NCBI RefSeq assembly: GCF_015552075.1
Contig: NZ_JADNDZ010000023.1
Location: forward strand, 1-52,751
DNA length: 52,751 nt
Reading direction: 5' to 3'
DNA from: Collinsella aerofaciens
Lineage (GTDB): Bacteria > Actinomycetota > Coriobacteriia > Coriobacteriales > Coriobacteriaceae
Every line of letters starts with the position of its first letter. The first letter of the stretch is position 1. The notes under the pieces were generated by a model that saw nothing but the letters and a program-made list of their open reading frames with translations, was not told where the DNA came from and did no database searches. Made by a program: the position numbers and the translations under genes. This document shows, piece by piece, positions 1 through 7,884 of this stretch.

Positions 1-178
1 AGCTGCGGAAACGCGGGGTCCGTTCAAGCTGTTGCGTTGAGATTGAAAATCAACCCTTTTTCGCAATCTTGTGGACGACCGTCTCCATAAGTTGACGATA
101 GACAGTCAGGCATACAGCTTTGGGGTAAAGTATCCGGAGCCAACGATTCTGGAACGACTTTTCGAGAAAGGTGCCCGC

Positions 179-937
179 GTGCTCAAAGCAGTCGTTTTCG
201 ATATGAACGAGACGCTTCTTAGCATCAACCTCAACGCGTTCATCCTTCGCTATTTTAAGGATGTCTCGTCGATGCTCGCGGATATCGGTCGCCGCAGCCG
301 CGGTGGCACGATGGCGCGCCTCGGCACCATCTTGGTCGACCTCAACGCCAATCGCCGAAGCAGCACGGACAATCGCACCAATCTTGAGTTTTACCGCGCC
401 GAGGTCGAGCGCCGATGCGGCATCTGCCTCTCCGATCCCCTCATCTACGAGGCGTTTACCTTCTACGACCGTGAAGTTCTTCCATACAAGAACGACGATG
501 TCATTAACGCTCGCGCCATGCCGGGCGCGCACGCCGCGCTCCAGGCCGTACAGGACGCAGGGCTGCGCTGCGCGCTCTTTACCAACCCCAGCTTTCCGCA
601 GGGGGCCATCGAGTGCCGCATGGGCTGGGGCGACCTGGCCGACGCCCCCTTTGAGCTCGTCACGCACATGGGAAACACCACCCGCTGCAAGCCCGATGCC
701 ACCTATTATCTTGAACAGCTTCAGGTGATGGGGCTCAAGCCGCACGAGGTCCTTATGGTGGGCAACGATCCCAAGCGCGACTTCCCGTCCCCCGATTGTG
801 GCATCCAAACCGCCTTTGTGGGCCAGGGCAAGCCCAGCCGAGCCACCTGGCGCGGAACCATGGAAGACTTCGCCCGCGACTTTAACGCCGTAGTAGAAGC
901 CTTCTACGAACACCAAGTAGCCGACGAACTGTCGTAG
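179..937 (+). CDS. HAD-superfamily hydrolase (subfamily IA, haloacid dehalogenase-like)
   Basis: A 252-residue HAD phosphatase/dehalogenase-type protein. Motif I is FDMNETLL near the N-terminus, with the nucleophilic Asp. Motif II is the LFTNPS segment in the middle. Motif III/IV is a late Lys plus the GNDPKRDF segment, which supplies the Mg-binding acids. The Asn in DMNET and the overall length recall type II haloacid dehalogenase relatives, but the substrate cannot be told. The frame is open from ATG 71, but GTG 179 fits better because GAGAAAGG lies 7-8 nt upstream and the protein then begins immediately before motif I. It stands alone and faces the minus-strand cyuA-like gene. Function beyond phosphoester or C-halogen hydrolysis is not claimed. 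Confidence 0.8.
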   Translation: MLKAVVFDMNETLLSINLNAFILRYFKDVSSMLADIGRRSRGGTMARLGTILVDLNANRRSSTDNRTNLEFYRAEVERRCGICLSDPLIYEAFTFYDREVLPYKNDDVINARAMPGAHAALQAVQDAGLRCALFTNPSFPQGAIECRMGWGDLADAPFELVTHMGNTTRCKPDATYYLEQLQVMGLKPHEVLMVGNDPKRDFPSPDCGIQTAFVGQGKPSRATWRGTMEDFARDFNAVVEAFYEHQVADELS

Positions 938-964
938 GACCCCTTGCTCCAAACCAAATATCGC

Positions 965-1082
965 CGCAGGTTGAGCACAAGTCAGCGAAAATGCCCCTAA
1001 GCGAGCAATGTGCCTTGAAAGAGGAGGGCATAGGCCTTCTGGCCATGCCCGACGATTGAAAGGCAGATTGCCGCTTAGGGGC
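965..1082 (+). repeat. Structured repeat element A, possible small RNA (copy 1)
   Basis: Contains a box CGCAGGTTGAGCACAAGTCA..CGA (965-988) that recurs with one change at 52657-52680. An 11-bp outer stem pairs 993-1003 with 1072-1082. It continues inward as GCAAT/ATTGC and TGCCTT/AAGGCA around one G.G mismatch. At the tip a hairpin (1026-1050) has arms GGGCAT and ATGCCC, a bulged A, arms GGCC/GGCC and loop TTCT. The second copy keeps the bulge, loop and arms but changes GGCC/GGCC to GACC/GGTC, a compensating change. It lies between convergent genes and could be a transcribed RNA, a terminator complex or a mobile palindromic repeat. Strand is assigned from the shared box only. Confidence 0.6.
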
Positions 1083-1100
1083 GTTTGCAGCGTCAACTGG

Positions 1101-1126
1101 TTACGCGGTTTGGTAAAACCGCGTAA
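1101..1126 (-). terminator. Hairpin directly after the cyuA-like stop codon
   Basis: An 11-bp perfect stem (TTACGCGGTTT with AAACCGCGTAA, loop about 4 nt) begins right at the stop codon of the minus-strand gene. There is no clear T-tract, so it may stabilise the 3' end or act as a weak terminator. Confidence 0.5.
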
Positions 1127-2446
1127 CTAGCACACCTGGGTTTTGCCGATCATGATGTTGAGGATCTCGACGTCGGTGTCCTTCATGCCCACGCGGCCTA
1201 CGTAGCCCATACTGGCGATCGTCTGCTCAACGGTATCTTGGATCAGGCCCTCGCCGGCGCGGAAGCCGCGGCCTTGCATGGCCATATCGTGGCCCAGAAT
1301 CGCCGCATCGACGGCAGCCGAGATCTTGGCGGCACAGCTCGCCTTGGCGCCGTCGCACACGATGCCGCCCACGTTGCCAAGCGTATTCGAGACCGTCGCG
1401 CCAATCTGTTCGCGCGTGCCACCGCACAGCCAGGTAATCGCAGCGCCGGCGCCGCACGCAGCGCAAATAGCACCGCAAAACGCCGAGAGCGCACCAATAT
1501 AGCTCTTGATATGCACGGCGATAAGATCGGACAGCATCACGGCGCGCACCAGGCGCTCGTGGTCGCAACGCAGGTACTCGGCATACTCCATGACGGGCAA
1601 TGCGCAGGTAATGCCCTGATTGCCCGAGCCGCACACAATGGCGACCGGCAGCGCGCAACCGTTCATGCGGGCGTCGGACCCGGCGGCCGCACGGGCACGG
1701 GCGCGGCAAGCGACGTCATCGGCACGAGCACCCAGCAGCGTACGGCCCACCTCGGCGCCCCAAGCATGCGCGAGGCCCTCAGCACTGATCGCGCCATTCA
1801 GCTCAATCTGACGCTCAACGGCAGCGCGGGCGTCCTCAATGTCACCGTCCTCGATAAAGTCGATGATGGTCTCGATCGACATGGGCGTGTCGGCGTTATC
1901 TGCCGCACGATCAGCCACCACGCGCTCGGCGCAGGCGGCGCACTCCCCCGCCGACTTACCGCATACCGGAATACCGTCGAGCGTATGGCACGTGACATTA
2001 GTGTGGTGATCGGTAATCTCGACGACCGCGGTATGGCCCCCGGCCGTCGCAGTCACCTTGATGTAGAGGTTGGGCACACCCTCGACAAGCGACACATCGC
2101 AGTAGTCCGCATCGGCAAGCAGCTCGGCCACGCGGGCGCGGTCCGCGTCATCGACGCTCTCGAGCACCTCGAGCGCGCTCTTGGCGTCGCCGCCCACGGC
2201 ACCCAGCACGGCCGCGGCTTCAATACCATGCATTCCGCCCGAGTTGGGCACGGTCACGCTCTTGACGTTCTTGATGATGTTGCCCGAGCAGGCAACATCC
2301 ATATGATCGGGCTCGCAACCGAGCGTCTGGCTCGCCAGCGCCGCTGCATAGGCAACGGCAATGGGCTCGGTGCAGCCGAGTGCACAGACAAGTTCGCGGT
2401 TCAAAACATCGCAAAACGCGGCATCACGGATGGAATCGGTAGGCAT
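1127..2446 (-). CDS. cyuA: L-cysteine desulfidase / serine dehydratase-alpha family (UPF0597, YhaM/CyuA-like)
   Basis: 439 residues, the usual size of the UPF0597/CyuA family, which breaks L-cysteine into pyruvate, ammonia and sulfide with an oxygen-sensitive iron-sulfur cluster. The N-terminal ALGCTEPIA segment puts a cysteine at residue 25, the position of the catalytic Cys in characterised members. Later cysteines occur in GSGNQGITC and in the AICAACGAG and ITWLCGG segments, the regions that ligate the cluster. The N-terminal signature ACSGNIIKNVKSVTVPN is clear. AGGAG with 6-nt spacing precedes ATG 2446. Monocistronic and divergent from rpiB. Serine or other beta-substituted amino acids are alternative substrates; family assignment is firm, exact substrate is inferred. 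Confidence 0.82.
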   Translation of the reverse strand: MPTDSIRDAAFCDVLNRELVCALGCTEPIAVAYAAALASQTLGCEPDHMDVACSGNIIKNVKSVTVPNSGGMHGIEAAAVLGAVGGDAKSALEVLESVDDADRARVAELLADADYCDVSLVEGVPNLYIKVTATAGGHTAVVEITDHHTNVTCHTLDGIPVCGKSAGECAACAERVVADRAADNADTPMSIETIIDFIEDGDIEDARAAVERQIELNGAISAEGLAHAWGAEVGRTLLGARADDVACRARARAAAGSDARMNGCALPVAIVCGSGNQGITCALPVMEYAEYLRCDHERLVRAVMLSDLIAVHIKSYIGALSAFCGAICAACGAGAAITWLCGGTREQIGATVSNTLGNVGGIVCDGAKASCAAKISAAVDAAILGHDMAMQGRGFRAGEGLIQDTVEQTIASMGYVGRVGMKDTDVEILNIMIGKTQVC

Positions 2447-2619
2447 AGGTATCTCCTGCTTGCATAACGGGCTGGGCTCTCAAAAAAGTTACCTCCTTTA
2501 TTTGATAACAATGCATCAAAAACCGCAACCATGGTTCCGGCAGACGGCGCTCAAGCGCAAACTGACGACATTCATTCACGAGAAGCAAGTCTCGTTGCCT
2601 GCTAAAGCGTTTGACCAAA

Positions 2620-2635
2620 AAACGCTCGAGCGTTT
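2620..2635. promoter_or_regulatory. 16-bp perfect palindrome upstream of rpiB
   Basis: AAACGCTCGAGCGTTT lies in the 270-bp divergent region between the cyuA-like gene and rpiB, about 80 nt before the rpiB start. It could be an operator for either gene. No regulator is identified. Confidence 0.35.
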
Positions 2636-2717
2636 ACGCAAAAGTCGCGCTATTATGCAGTCGAACGCGGTAAACACCTTTAGCATTTGCGCCGCACAGA
2701 CCAGAGAGGAACCATCC

Positions 2718-3185
2718 ATGAAGATCGGTATCGGTAACGACCACGCCGCCGTCGAGCTCAAGAACATCATTTCCGAGCACCTGAAGGAGCGCGGCTGCGA
2801 GGTCGTGAACTTTGGCACCGACACCTCCGAGAGCTTTGACTACCCCATCGCCGGCTACAAGGTGGGTAAGGCCGTTGCCAACGGTGACGTCGATCTGGGT
2901 ATCCTGATCTGCGGTACCGGCGTCGGTATCAGCCTGGCCGCCAACAAGGTCGAGGGCGTACGCGCCGTCGTGTGCTCCGAGCCCTTCAGCGCCAAGCTCT
3001 CCCGCATGCACAACAACACCAACGTGCTTGCCTTTGGCGCCCGCGTCGTGGGATCTGAACTCGCCAAGATGATTGTCGACGAGTGGCTCGACGCCGAGTT
3101 CGAGGGTGGTCGCCACGAGCGTCGCGTCAATCTCCTCAACGAGATCGACCACACGCGTGGCCTCAAGGTCGTCGACGAAGCCTAA
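2718..3185 (+). CDS. rpiB: Ribose-5-phosphate isomerase B
   Basis: 155 residues, typical of RpiB/LacAB isomerases, which interconvert ribose 5-phosphate and ribulose 5-phosphate in the non-oxidative pentose phosphate pathway. The N-terminus GNDHAAVELK corresponds to the family's phosphate/sugar-binding DHAG region. ILICGTGVGISLAANK carries the active-site Cys and the GTG loop. MHNNTNVLAFGARVVG is the second family signature. The frame is open far upstream, but ATG 2718 is preceded by AGAGGA at good spacing and begins exactly at the conserved MKIGIGNDH. Followed by a strong hairpin terminator. Allose-6-phosphate isomerase activity is possible in this family. Confidence 0.95.
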   Translation: MKIGIGNDHAAVELKNIISEHLKERGCEVVNFGTDTSESFDYPIAGYKVGKAVANGDVDLGILICGTGVGISLAANKVEGVRAVVCSEPFSAKLSRMHNNTNVLAFGARVVGSELAKMIVDEWLDAEFEGGRHERRVNLLNEIDHTRGLKVVDEA

Positions 3186-3212
3186 AGACTTACAAAGCCA
3201 TACACTAACGCC

Positions 3213-3247
3213 AGCCCCCGCCCGAAAGAAACGTCCGGACGGGGGCT
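3213..3247 (+). terminator. Intrinsic terminator of rpiB
   Basis: AGCCCCCG... pairs with ...CGGGGGCT in an 11-of-12-bp stem, followed by CTTTAGTAGATTT, 28 nt after the rpiB stop. Confidence 0.75.
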
Positions 3248-3284
3248 CTTTAGTAGATTTGTGGGCATTTAACAAAAGTCTACT

Positions 3285-3322
3285 GAAATAAAAAGAGCGC
3301 CGCGGATGGAATTCCGCGGCGC
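3285..3322 (-). terminator. Intrinsic terminator of ndk
   Basis: On the minus strand GCGCCGCGGA pairs with TCCGCGGCGC around a short loop and runs into CTCTTTTTATTT. It lies about 40 nt after the ndk stop. Confidence 0.85.
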
Positions 3323-3362
3323 CCAAGCCACACGCTAACAGCTTTAAGGAGTCAAAGCTGGT

Positions 3363-3767
3363 TTAGCCAAAGAAGCGCTTGATCTCGATCTCGGCGTTCT
3401 CCAGGCAGTCGGAGCCGTGGATCACGTTGGCGTTAACATCGACAGCGAAGTCGCCGCGAATGGTGCCGGGGGCAGCGTCAAGCGGGTTGGTGGCGCCCAT
3501 GAGGGTGCGCATCTTGGAGACAGCGGAGAGACCGGAAACGACCATCTTGACGACCGGACCGCTCGTCATAAAGTCGCAGAGACCGCCAAAGAAGGGCTTG
3601 TCGGCCAGATGGGCGTAGTGCTCCTCGACGGTAGCGCGCTCGAGCGTGGTCATCTCCATGCGCTCGATGACAAGGCCGCTGCGCTCAATGCGAGCAACGA
3701 TCTCGCCGATCTTACGGTCGCGCACGGCGTCGGGCTTAATCATGATGAAGGTCTTCTCGATAGCCAT
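3363..3767 (-). CDS. ndk: Nucleoside diphosphate kinase
   Basis: 134 residues, the normal length. It transfers the gamma phosphate of ATP to NDPs through a phospho-histidine. MAIEKTFIMIKPDAVRD is the canonical N-terminus. The catalytic His sits in NVIHGSDCLENA near residue 116; the usual Ser after GSD is Cys here. The frame extends upstream to 3809, but ATG 3767 is preceded by GAAAGG and starts at the conserved motif. A plausible sigma-70 promoter lies about 65-90 nt upstream. Transcribed alone, with its own terminator. Confidence 0.96.
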   Translation of the reverse strand: MAIEKTFIMIKPDAVRDRKIGEIVARIERSGLVIERMEMTTLERATVEEHYAHLADKPFFGGLCDFMTSGPVVKMVVSGLSAVSKMRTLMGATNPLDAAPGTIRGDFAVDVNANVIHGSDCLENAEIEIKRFFG

Positions 3768-3830
3768 AAGGTAGCCTTTCAAGTAGGTTCGCGCGTGCCC
3801 AAGTCCCATTCCGGCACCCGCCTGGACTGC

Positions 3831-3858
3831 ATCGTAACAGAGTTTTAGCTGCAGTTAA
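3831..3858 (-). promoter_or_regulatory. Candidate promoter of ndk
   Basis: On the minus strand TTTAAC and TACGAT are separated by 17 nt, close to sigma-70 -35/-10 boxes, about 65 nt before the ndk start codon. Confidence 0.5.
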
Positions 3859-4064
3859 ACAAAAAGCTGTTTATTGAAACGCTGCAATTTATTAAAGCGC
3901 TCCATATGTGTCACTTCTGTTTCGAAGCCCGATTAGAGTACCATCCGACCGCCCATCAACCGCACCGAACCGAGCGGACGGTCGGTTGCCACCCGCGAAC
4001 GTACCCCCTTCACAACCTGCCCAAAGGTCCTACAGAAGTTCTCGACAAGCTCCTCCCCCAGGGC

Positions 4065-4100
4065 AACAAAATACGGACGCCCACATCAGCAGGCGCCCGT
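4065..4100 (-). terminator. Intrinsic terminator of argH
   Basis: On the minus strand ACGGGCGCC pairs with GGGCGTCCGT (one G.T wobble), followed by ATTTTGTT. It is the only clear structure in the 384-bp gap 3768-4151, which otherwise holds the ndk promoter; ORFs there have no ribosome sites or family resemblance. Confidence 0.7.
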
Positions 4101-4151
4101 AAAGCGAAAACGATTTATCAATAAATGGCCAAAGCCGCTTCAGCCAAAACC

Positions 4152-5582
4152 TTACTTTGCCCCGTGACCCATTTCAACGACCTTGGTCAGCGACCCAAAC
4201 ACACCCTCGTCGGCCACGAGCTGTGCCTCGGCACGCTGCAACTGCACGGCAACGGCGGCAGGAGCGGTGCCGCCCTCGGTCGTGCGTGCGGCGACAATCG
4301 ACGGGATATCGAGCGCCTCGGTAATGTCGCGCTCAAAAAGCGGGCTTGCCTCCTGGAACACCTCAAACGGCAGGTCCTCAAGATTGCAGCCGCGCTTCTC
4401 GCACATCAGGACCAGATGGCCCACCACGGCATGTGCCTCGCGGAACGGCAGACCACGCTTGGCCAGGTAATCGGCAACATCGGTAGCGGCAAGGTGCCCC
4501 ACGCCGCACTCGCGCGCCATGGCATTCTCGTTGACGGTCCAAGTCGAAATCATTCCGGCCATAACGGACAGGCACTGCATGAGCGTATGGGCGGTATCGA
4601 GCGCGCCCTCCTTGTCCTCCTGCAAGTCCTTGTTATAGGCGAGCGGCAAGCCCTTCATGGTCACGAGCAACTGCACCAGGTTGCCGTACACGCGACCGCT
4701 CTTGCCGCGGATAAGCTCGGCAAAGTCGGGGTTCTTCTTCTGCGGCATGATAGACGAGCCGGTGGAGTAAGAGTCTGAAAGCGTGATAAAGCCAAATTCG
4801 GAGCTCGACCACAGCACGATCTCCTCGGAAAGACGCGACAGGTGCATCGCCGTGACGGAGCCGGCGTAATGCAGATCGAGCAGGAAATCACGGTCGGAAA
4901 CAGCATCGAGTGAGTTAGGAATCACGCCCGCAAAGCCAAGTTCGGCAGCCGTCATCTGGCGATCGAGCGGATAGCTCGTACCAGCAAGCGCGGCAGCGCC
5001 CAGCGGGCAGTTGTCGGCGGCATCAAAGGCGGCCTTCAGGCGCGTAAAGTCACGCGCGAACATCCAGGAATATGCCAGCAGATGATGCGACAGCAGCACG
5101 GGCTGAGCGTGCTGCATATGCGTGTAGCCCGGCAGAATCACCTTGTCGTACTTCTTGGCCGCATCCACCAGCACATGGCGCAGCTCAAGATTGGCCTCCA
5201 TGAGCTCCTTGGCCAGTGCCTTGACGCCCAGGCGCGTGTCGGTCGCCACCTGGTCGTTGCGCGAACGTCCGGTATGCAAGCGCTTACCGGCCTCGCCGAT
5301 GCGACGCGTCAGCTCGCTCTCGATGGACATATGGATGTCCTCGTCGTTGATATCGAAGGTAAAGTTACCGGCATCGATATCCTGTTCGATCCCGGTCAGG
5401 CCCTCGGCAATCGCCTGCTCGTCCTCGGCACTGATAATGCCTTGGGCGGCCAGCATCTTGGCATGCGCCTTAGAGCCAGCGATATCCTGCTTATAGAGAT
5501 GCTTGTCGACCGGCAGCGACGCGCCAAACTCCTGCGTGACCTCGGCCACGCCCGCCTCAAAACGACCGCCCCAAAGAGCCAT
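4152..5582 (-). CDS. argH: Argininosuccinate lyase
   Basis: 476 residues. It cleaves argininosuccinate to arginine and fumarate, the last step of arginine synthesis. MALWGGRF at the start is diagnostic. The fumarase/aspartase-superfamily signature GSSIMPQKKNPD carries the flexible loop with the catalytic Ser. TGRSRNDQVATD and YTHMQHAQPV are the other conserved regions. ATG 5582 has AAAGGAG upstream at good spacing; the upstream extension to 5657 has none. It is downstream of argG on the same strand, with a strong hairpin and a small ORF between them, so co-transcription is possible only with partial read-through or from an internal promoter. Confidence 0.96.
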   Translation of the reverse strand: MALWGGRFEAGVAEVTQEFGASLPVDKHLYKQDIAGSKAHAKMLAAQGIISAEDEQAIAEGLTGIEQDIDAGNFTFDINDEDIHMSIESELTRRIGEAGKRLHTGRSRNDQVATDTRLGVKALAKELMEANLELRHVLVDAAKKYDKVILPGYTHMQHAQPVLLSHHLLAYSWMFARDFTRLKAAFDAADNCPLGAAALAGTSYPLDRQMTAAELGFAGVIPNSLDAVSDRDFLLDLHYAGSVTAMHLSRLSEEIVLWSSSEFGFITLSDSYSTGSSIMPQKKNPDFAELIRGKSGRVYGNLVQLLVTMKGLPLAYNKDLQEDKEGALDTAHTLMQCLSVMAGMISTWTVNENAMARECGVGHLAATDVADYLAKRGLPFREAHAVVGHLVLMCEKRGCNLEDLPFEVFQEASPLFERDITEALDIPSIVAARTTEGGTAPAAVAVQLQRAEAQLVADEGVFGSLTKVVEMGHGAK

Positions 5583-5700
5583 GGAACCGTCTCCTTTCTC
5601 CAAATACCAAAACAAGCGCCCAAAGCAATGCGCCCTGTCGCTAAAGCGATTTATCAACCGCTAGTTTTACACACTCCCTGCCGTGCGCGAGGGCATATAG

Positions 5701-5871
5701 CTAATTTGCAAAGAAGTGACGCACCATGCACTTGGCGCCCAACGTCTCCCTCCGAATACTGCCCTGCGAACCATCGACCCAGGCCTTCAGGCTCATAGGG
5801 ACCTCCTCGACCTTTGCAGCATCGAACTCGGGCGCGAGGGCAAGCAAAGCATGCACGACAGCATTGAACAT
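5701..5871 (-). CDS. Small hypothetical protein between argG and argH (56 aa)
   Basis: A 56-codon frame beginning MFNAVVHALLALAPEFDAAK and ending CMVRHFFAN. ATG 5871 is preceded by GAGGAG with 8-nt spacing, much better than chance. The N-terminal 15 residues could form a short hydrophobic helix; the rest is mixed, with four basic residues near the end. It matches no family I recognise. It sits between a strong hairpin (5922-5951) and the argH start 118 nt downstream, in the same direction as the arginine genes. It could be a real small protein tied to arginine metabolism or a leader peptide for argH. It lacks an Arg-codon run of the kind expected for classic attenuation. Confidence 0.5.
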   Translation of the reverse strand: MFNAVVHALLALAPEFDAAKVEEVPMSLKAWVDGSQGSIRRETLGAKCMVRHFFAN

Positions 5872-5921
5872 AATGGATACTCCTCATATATATAGGCGCA
5901 GAGCCGCCAAATTGATAGAAG

Positions 5922-5951
5922 GAGCCCCGCCGGACAACCCCGGCGGGGCTC
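5922..5951 (-). terminator. Strong hairpin between argG and the small ORF
   Basis: A 12-bp GC-rich perfect stem (GAGCCCCGCCGG with CCGGCGGGGCTC, 6-nt loop). On the minus strand it is followed by CTTCTATC rather than a T run. It probably ends most argG transcripts or sets a relative level for argH. Confidence 0.6.
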
Positions 5952-6104
5952 GGACTCAGCCGCAGTCGCGGCATCATATATGCGGGCGGAACGTAGGGGC
6001 CACCGATGTTAAGAAGTGTCAGCAAGCATAACGAAAGGTAGGGACCCCATGCGCCCGTTATGTATCACGCGGATGGGCCGCGCGGATACCAAGGAAAGGA
6101 AGAC

Positions 6105-7331
6105 TTAAGCCTGGGCAGCGGCAGAGCTGGGACCCTGGACCTTGGCCCACGTCTTGAGCGACAGCGTATCGATCTCGATAAAGCCGGCGCTGGCCTTCTC
6201 GTCAAACGTGGTGTCGCGGTCGTAGGTAGCCAGGCCGTAGTCGTAGAGGCTGAAGGGGCTCTTGCGGCCGACGACATGGCAGTTGCCCTTAAAGAACTTC
6301 AAGCGGACGGTGCCGGTCACGAACTTCTGGGTGTCGGCCATAAAGGCGTCGAGCGCGTTCTTGAGCGGGCTGTACCACTGGCCGTTGTACACGGCGGTGG
6401 CCCAATCCTGCTCGAGCTTGATCTTGGTCTTGAGCAGGTCGCCCTCGACGCAGATGTCCTCGAGCGCCTTGTGGGCGGTGATGAGCGTCAGGGCGCCGGG
6501 AACCTCATAGCACTCGCGGCTCTTGAGGCCCACCAGACGATCCTCGACCAGGTCAAGACGGCCAAAGCCGTTGTCGCCCGAAATCTTGTTGAGGGCGATG
6601 ACGATCTCGGAGAGCTTCATCTTCTTGCCGTCGACGGCGACAGGCTTGCCGGCCTCAAACTCGATCTCGGTATAGGTCGGGGTGTCAGGCGTGTCCTCGG
6701 GGTTCTTGGTCATAACCCAAGCGTCATCGAGCGGCTCATTCCAAGGGTCCTCCAGGTGACCGCACTCGATGGCGCGACCCCACAGGTTGTCGTCGACGGA
6801 GTAGGGGTTGTCGTTGGCACCCTCGGGAACCGGCACGTTGTGGGCGTGGGCATAGGCGACCTCGTCGGGACGGCACTTCAGGTCCCACTCGCGAACCGGG
6901 GCGATAACCTTGAGCTCGGGGTCGAGGGCCTTGACGGCGGCCTCAAAACGGACCTGGTCGTTACCCTTGCCGGTGCAGCCGTGGGCGACGTAGGTCGCGC
7001 CAAACTCGTGGGCGACCTCAACAAGCTTCTTGGCAAGCAGCGGGCGAGACAGGGCGGAGAGCAGCGGGTACTTGTTCTCGTACATGGAGTTTGCTGCGAT
7101 GGCTTTGGTCAGGAACTCATCGGAGAACTCGTCGCGCAGGTCGAGCACCTGGCAATCGAGAACGCCCAGGTCGAGCGCCTTCTGCTTCTTGGCATCCAGT
7201 CCGGTCTCTTCCTGGCCCACGTTGCCGCAGACACAAACGACATCGAGATTCTTCTCGTCCTGGAGCCACTTGACACATACGGATGTATCAAGACCACCGG
7301 AATATGCGAGAACGACTTTTTCCTTGCTCAT
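6105..7331 (-). CDS. argG: Argininosuccinate synthase
   Basis: 408 residues. It joins citrulline and aspartate with ATP to form argininosuccinate. The N-type ATP pyrophosphatase P-loop is LAYSGGLDTSV near residue 8. THGCTGKGNDQVRFE near residue 115 binds aspartate and citrulline, and the EVAYAH and YSVDDNLWGR segments are family hallmarks. The frame runs upstream to 7382, but ATG 7331 has GAAAGGA upstream and begins at the conserved MSKEKVVLAYSGG. First gene of the minus-strand arginine block. A possible ArgR-type site lies about 75-95 nt upstream. Confidence 0.96.
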   Translation of the reverse strand: MSKEKVVLAYSGGLDTSVCVKWLQDEKNLDVVCVCGNVGQEETGLDAKKQKALDLGVLDCQVLDLRDEFSDEFLTKAIAANSMYENKYPLLSALSRPLLAKKLVEVAHEFGATYVAHGCTGKGNDQVRFEAAVKALDPELKVIAPVREWDLKCRPDEVAYAHAHNVPVPEGANDNPYSVDDNLWGRAIECGHLEDPWNEPLDDAWVMTKNPEDTPDTPTYTEIEFEAGKPVAVDGKKMKLSEIVIALNKISGDNGFGRLDLVEDRLVGLKSRECYEVPGALTLITAHKALEDICVEGDLLKTKIKLEQDWATAVYNGQWYSPLKNALDAFMADTQKFVTGTVRLKFFKGNCHVVGRKSPFSLYDYGLATYDRDTTFDEKASAGFIEIDTLSLKTWAKVQGPSSAAAQA

Positions 7332-7404
7332 GGCTGTTTCCTTTCGCCCTTGGTAGCTAGTTAGAACATCGGTCAGTTGCAAGTCACCTTGAGGTCAAAA
7401 ACCG

Positions 7405-7426
7405 TGCAATATCAGGTTATTCAGCA
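7405..7426. promoter_or_regulatory. Possible ArgR-type operator upstream of argG
   Basis: Half-sites TGAATA and TATTG/TATTCA-like lie in imperfect inverted symmetry (minus strand TGCTGAATAACCTGATATTG), resembling an ARG box. It is in the 553-bp divergent gap 7332-7884, in which I see no gene. Similarity only; the match is imperfect. Confidence 0.3.
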
Positions 7427-7789
7427 GAATGCATCACAGGCATGCCCTAGAAACATGCGGCTATGTCGTGCTAAGACTCAACGACCTCAAAATGACTCTG
7501 TTGAGGCAATTCGCCCCATGCGGACAGAGACGATTGTTATCGTCGTCGGGAAATTGCGCGCTGGCGTCGGATGGCATTGTCTGCAGTGGTGATGATCTTT
7601 ACGAACTGCATCTGCCTCTCCTTTCACGTATCGCCGGGCGCAATTCAAATATCGTAAACGGTACCTTTTACTCGGTAAGCGGTTGTTTTCCGTCTCCGTT
7701 TTCGATGGTCGCTATATTACGCTAAAGTGCCCGCAGCACAAGCGACAAATTCAAATTTCTGAAAAGTTTTTTCATTACTTTGTGAAGCG

Positions 7790-7807
7790 TGGTGCAAATA
7801 CGCACCA
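7790..7807. promoter_or_regulatory. Short inverted repeat upstream of the Cof-type HAD gene
   Basis: TGGTGC and GCACCA separated by 6 nt, about 80 nt before the start at 7885. Possible operator or part of the promoter region; no regulator assigned. Confidence 0.3.
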
Positions 7808-7884
7808 TTCCTGCGAAAATACGCTCGACTACTAGTTGATGGTTATAACGTCTGAAACAATCTCGAAACGAAAGGCGCATTTTT

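Noticed and set aside
1238..2467. 409-residue plus-strand frame opposite the cyuA-like gene, and similar long frames opposite argG (6060-7364), the M18 gene (12217-13455), thiC (14260-16416), pyrG (48563-50440) and ftsI (43356-45119)
   Set aside because: High-GC antisense shadows: no ribosome sites at the starts, compositionally odd proteins, and a firm gene with known motifs on the other strand.
3768..4151. Two plus-strand ORFs at 3906-4124 and 3908-4102
   Set aside because: They run through the argH terminator, lack ribosome sites and resemble no protein.
5872..6104. T-box or arginine leader attenuator after argG
   Set aside because: No T-box core sequence and no Arg-codon-rich leader with alternative pairing; only a single strong hairpin.
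7332..7884. Possible small ORFs in the argG/Cof-HAD divergent gap (for example 7429-7725)
   Set aside because: No ribosome site, no family motifs and codon use unlike the neighbours.
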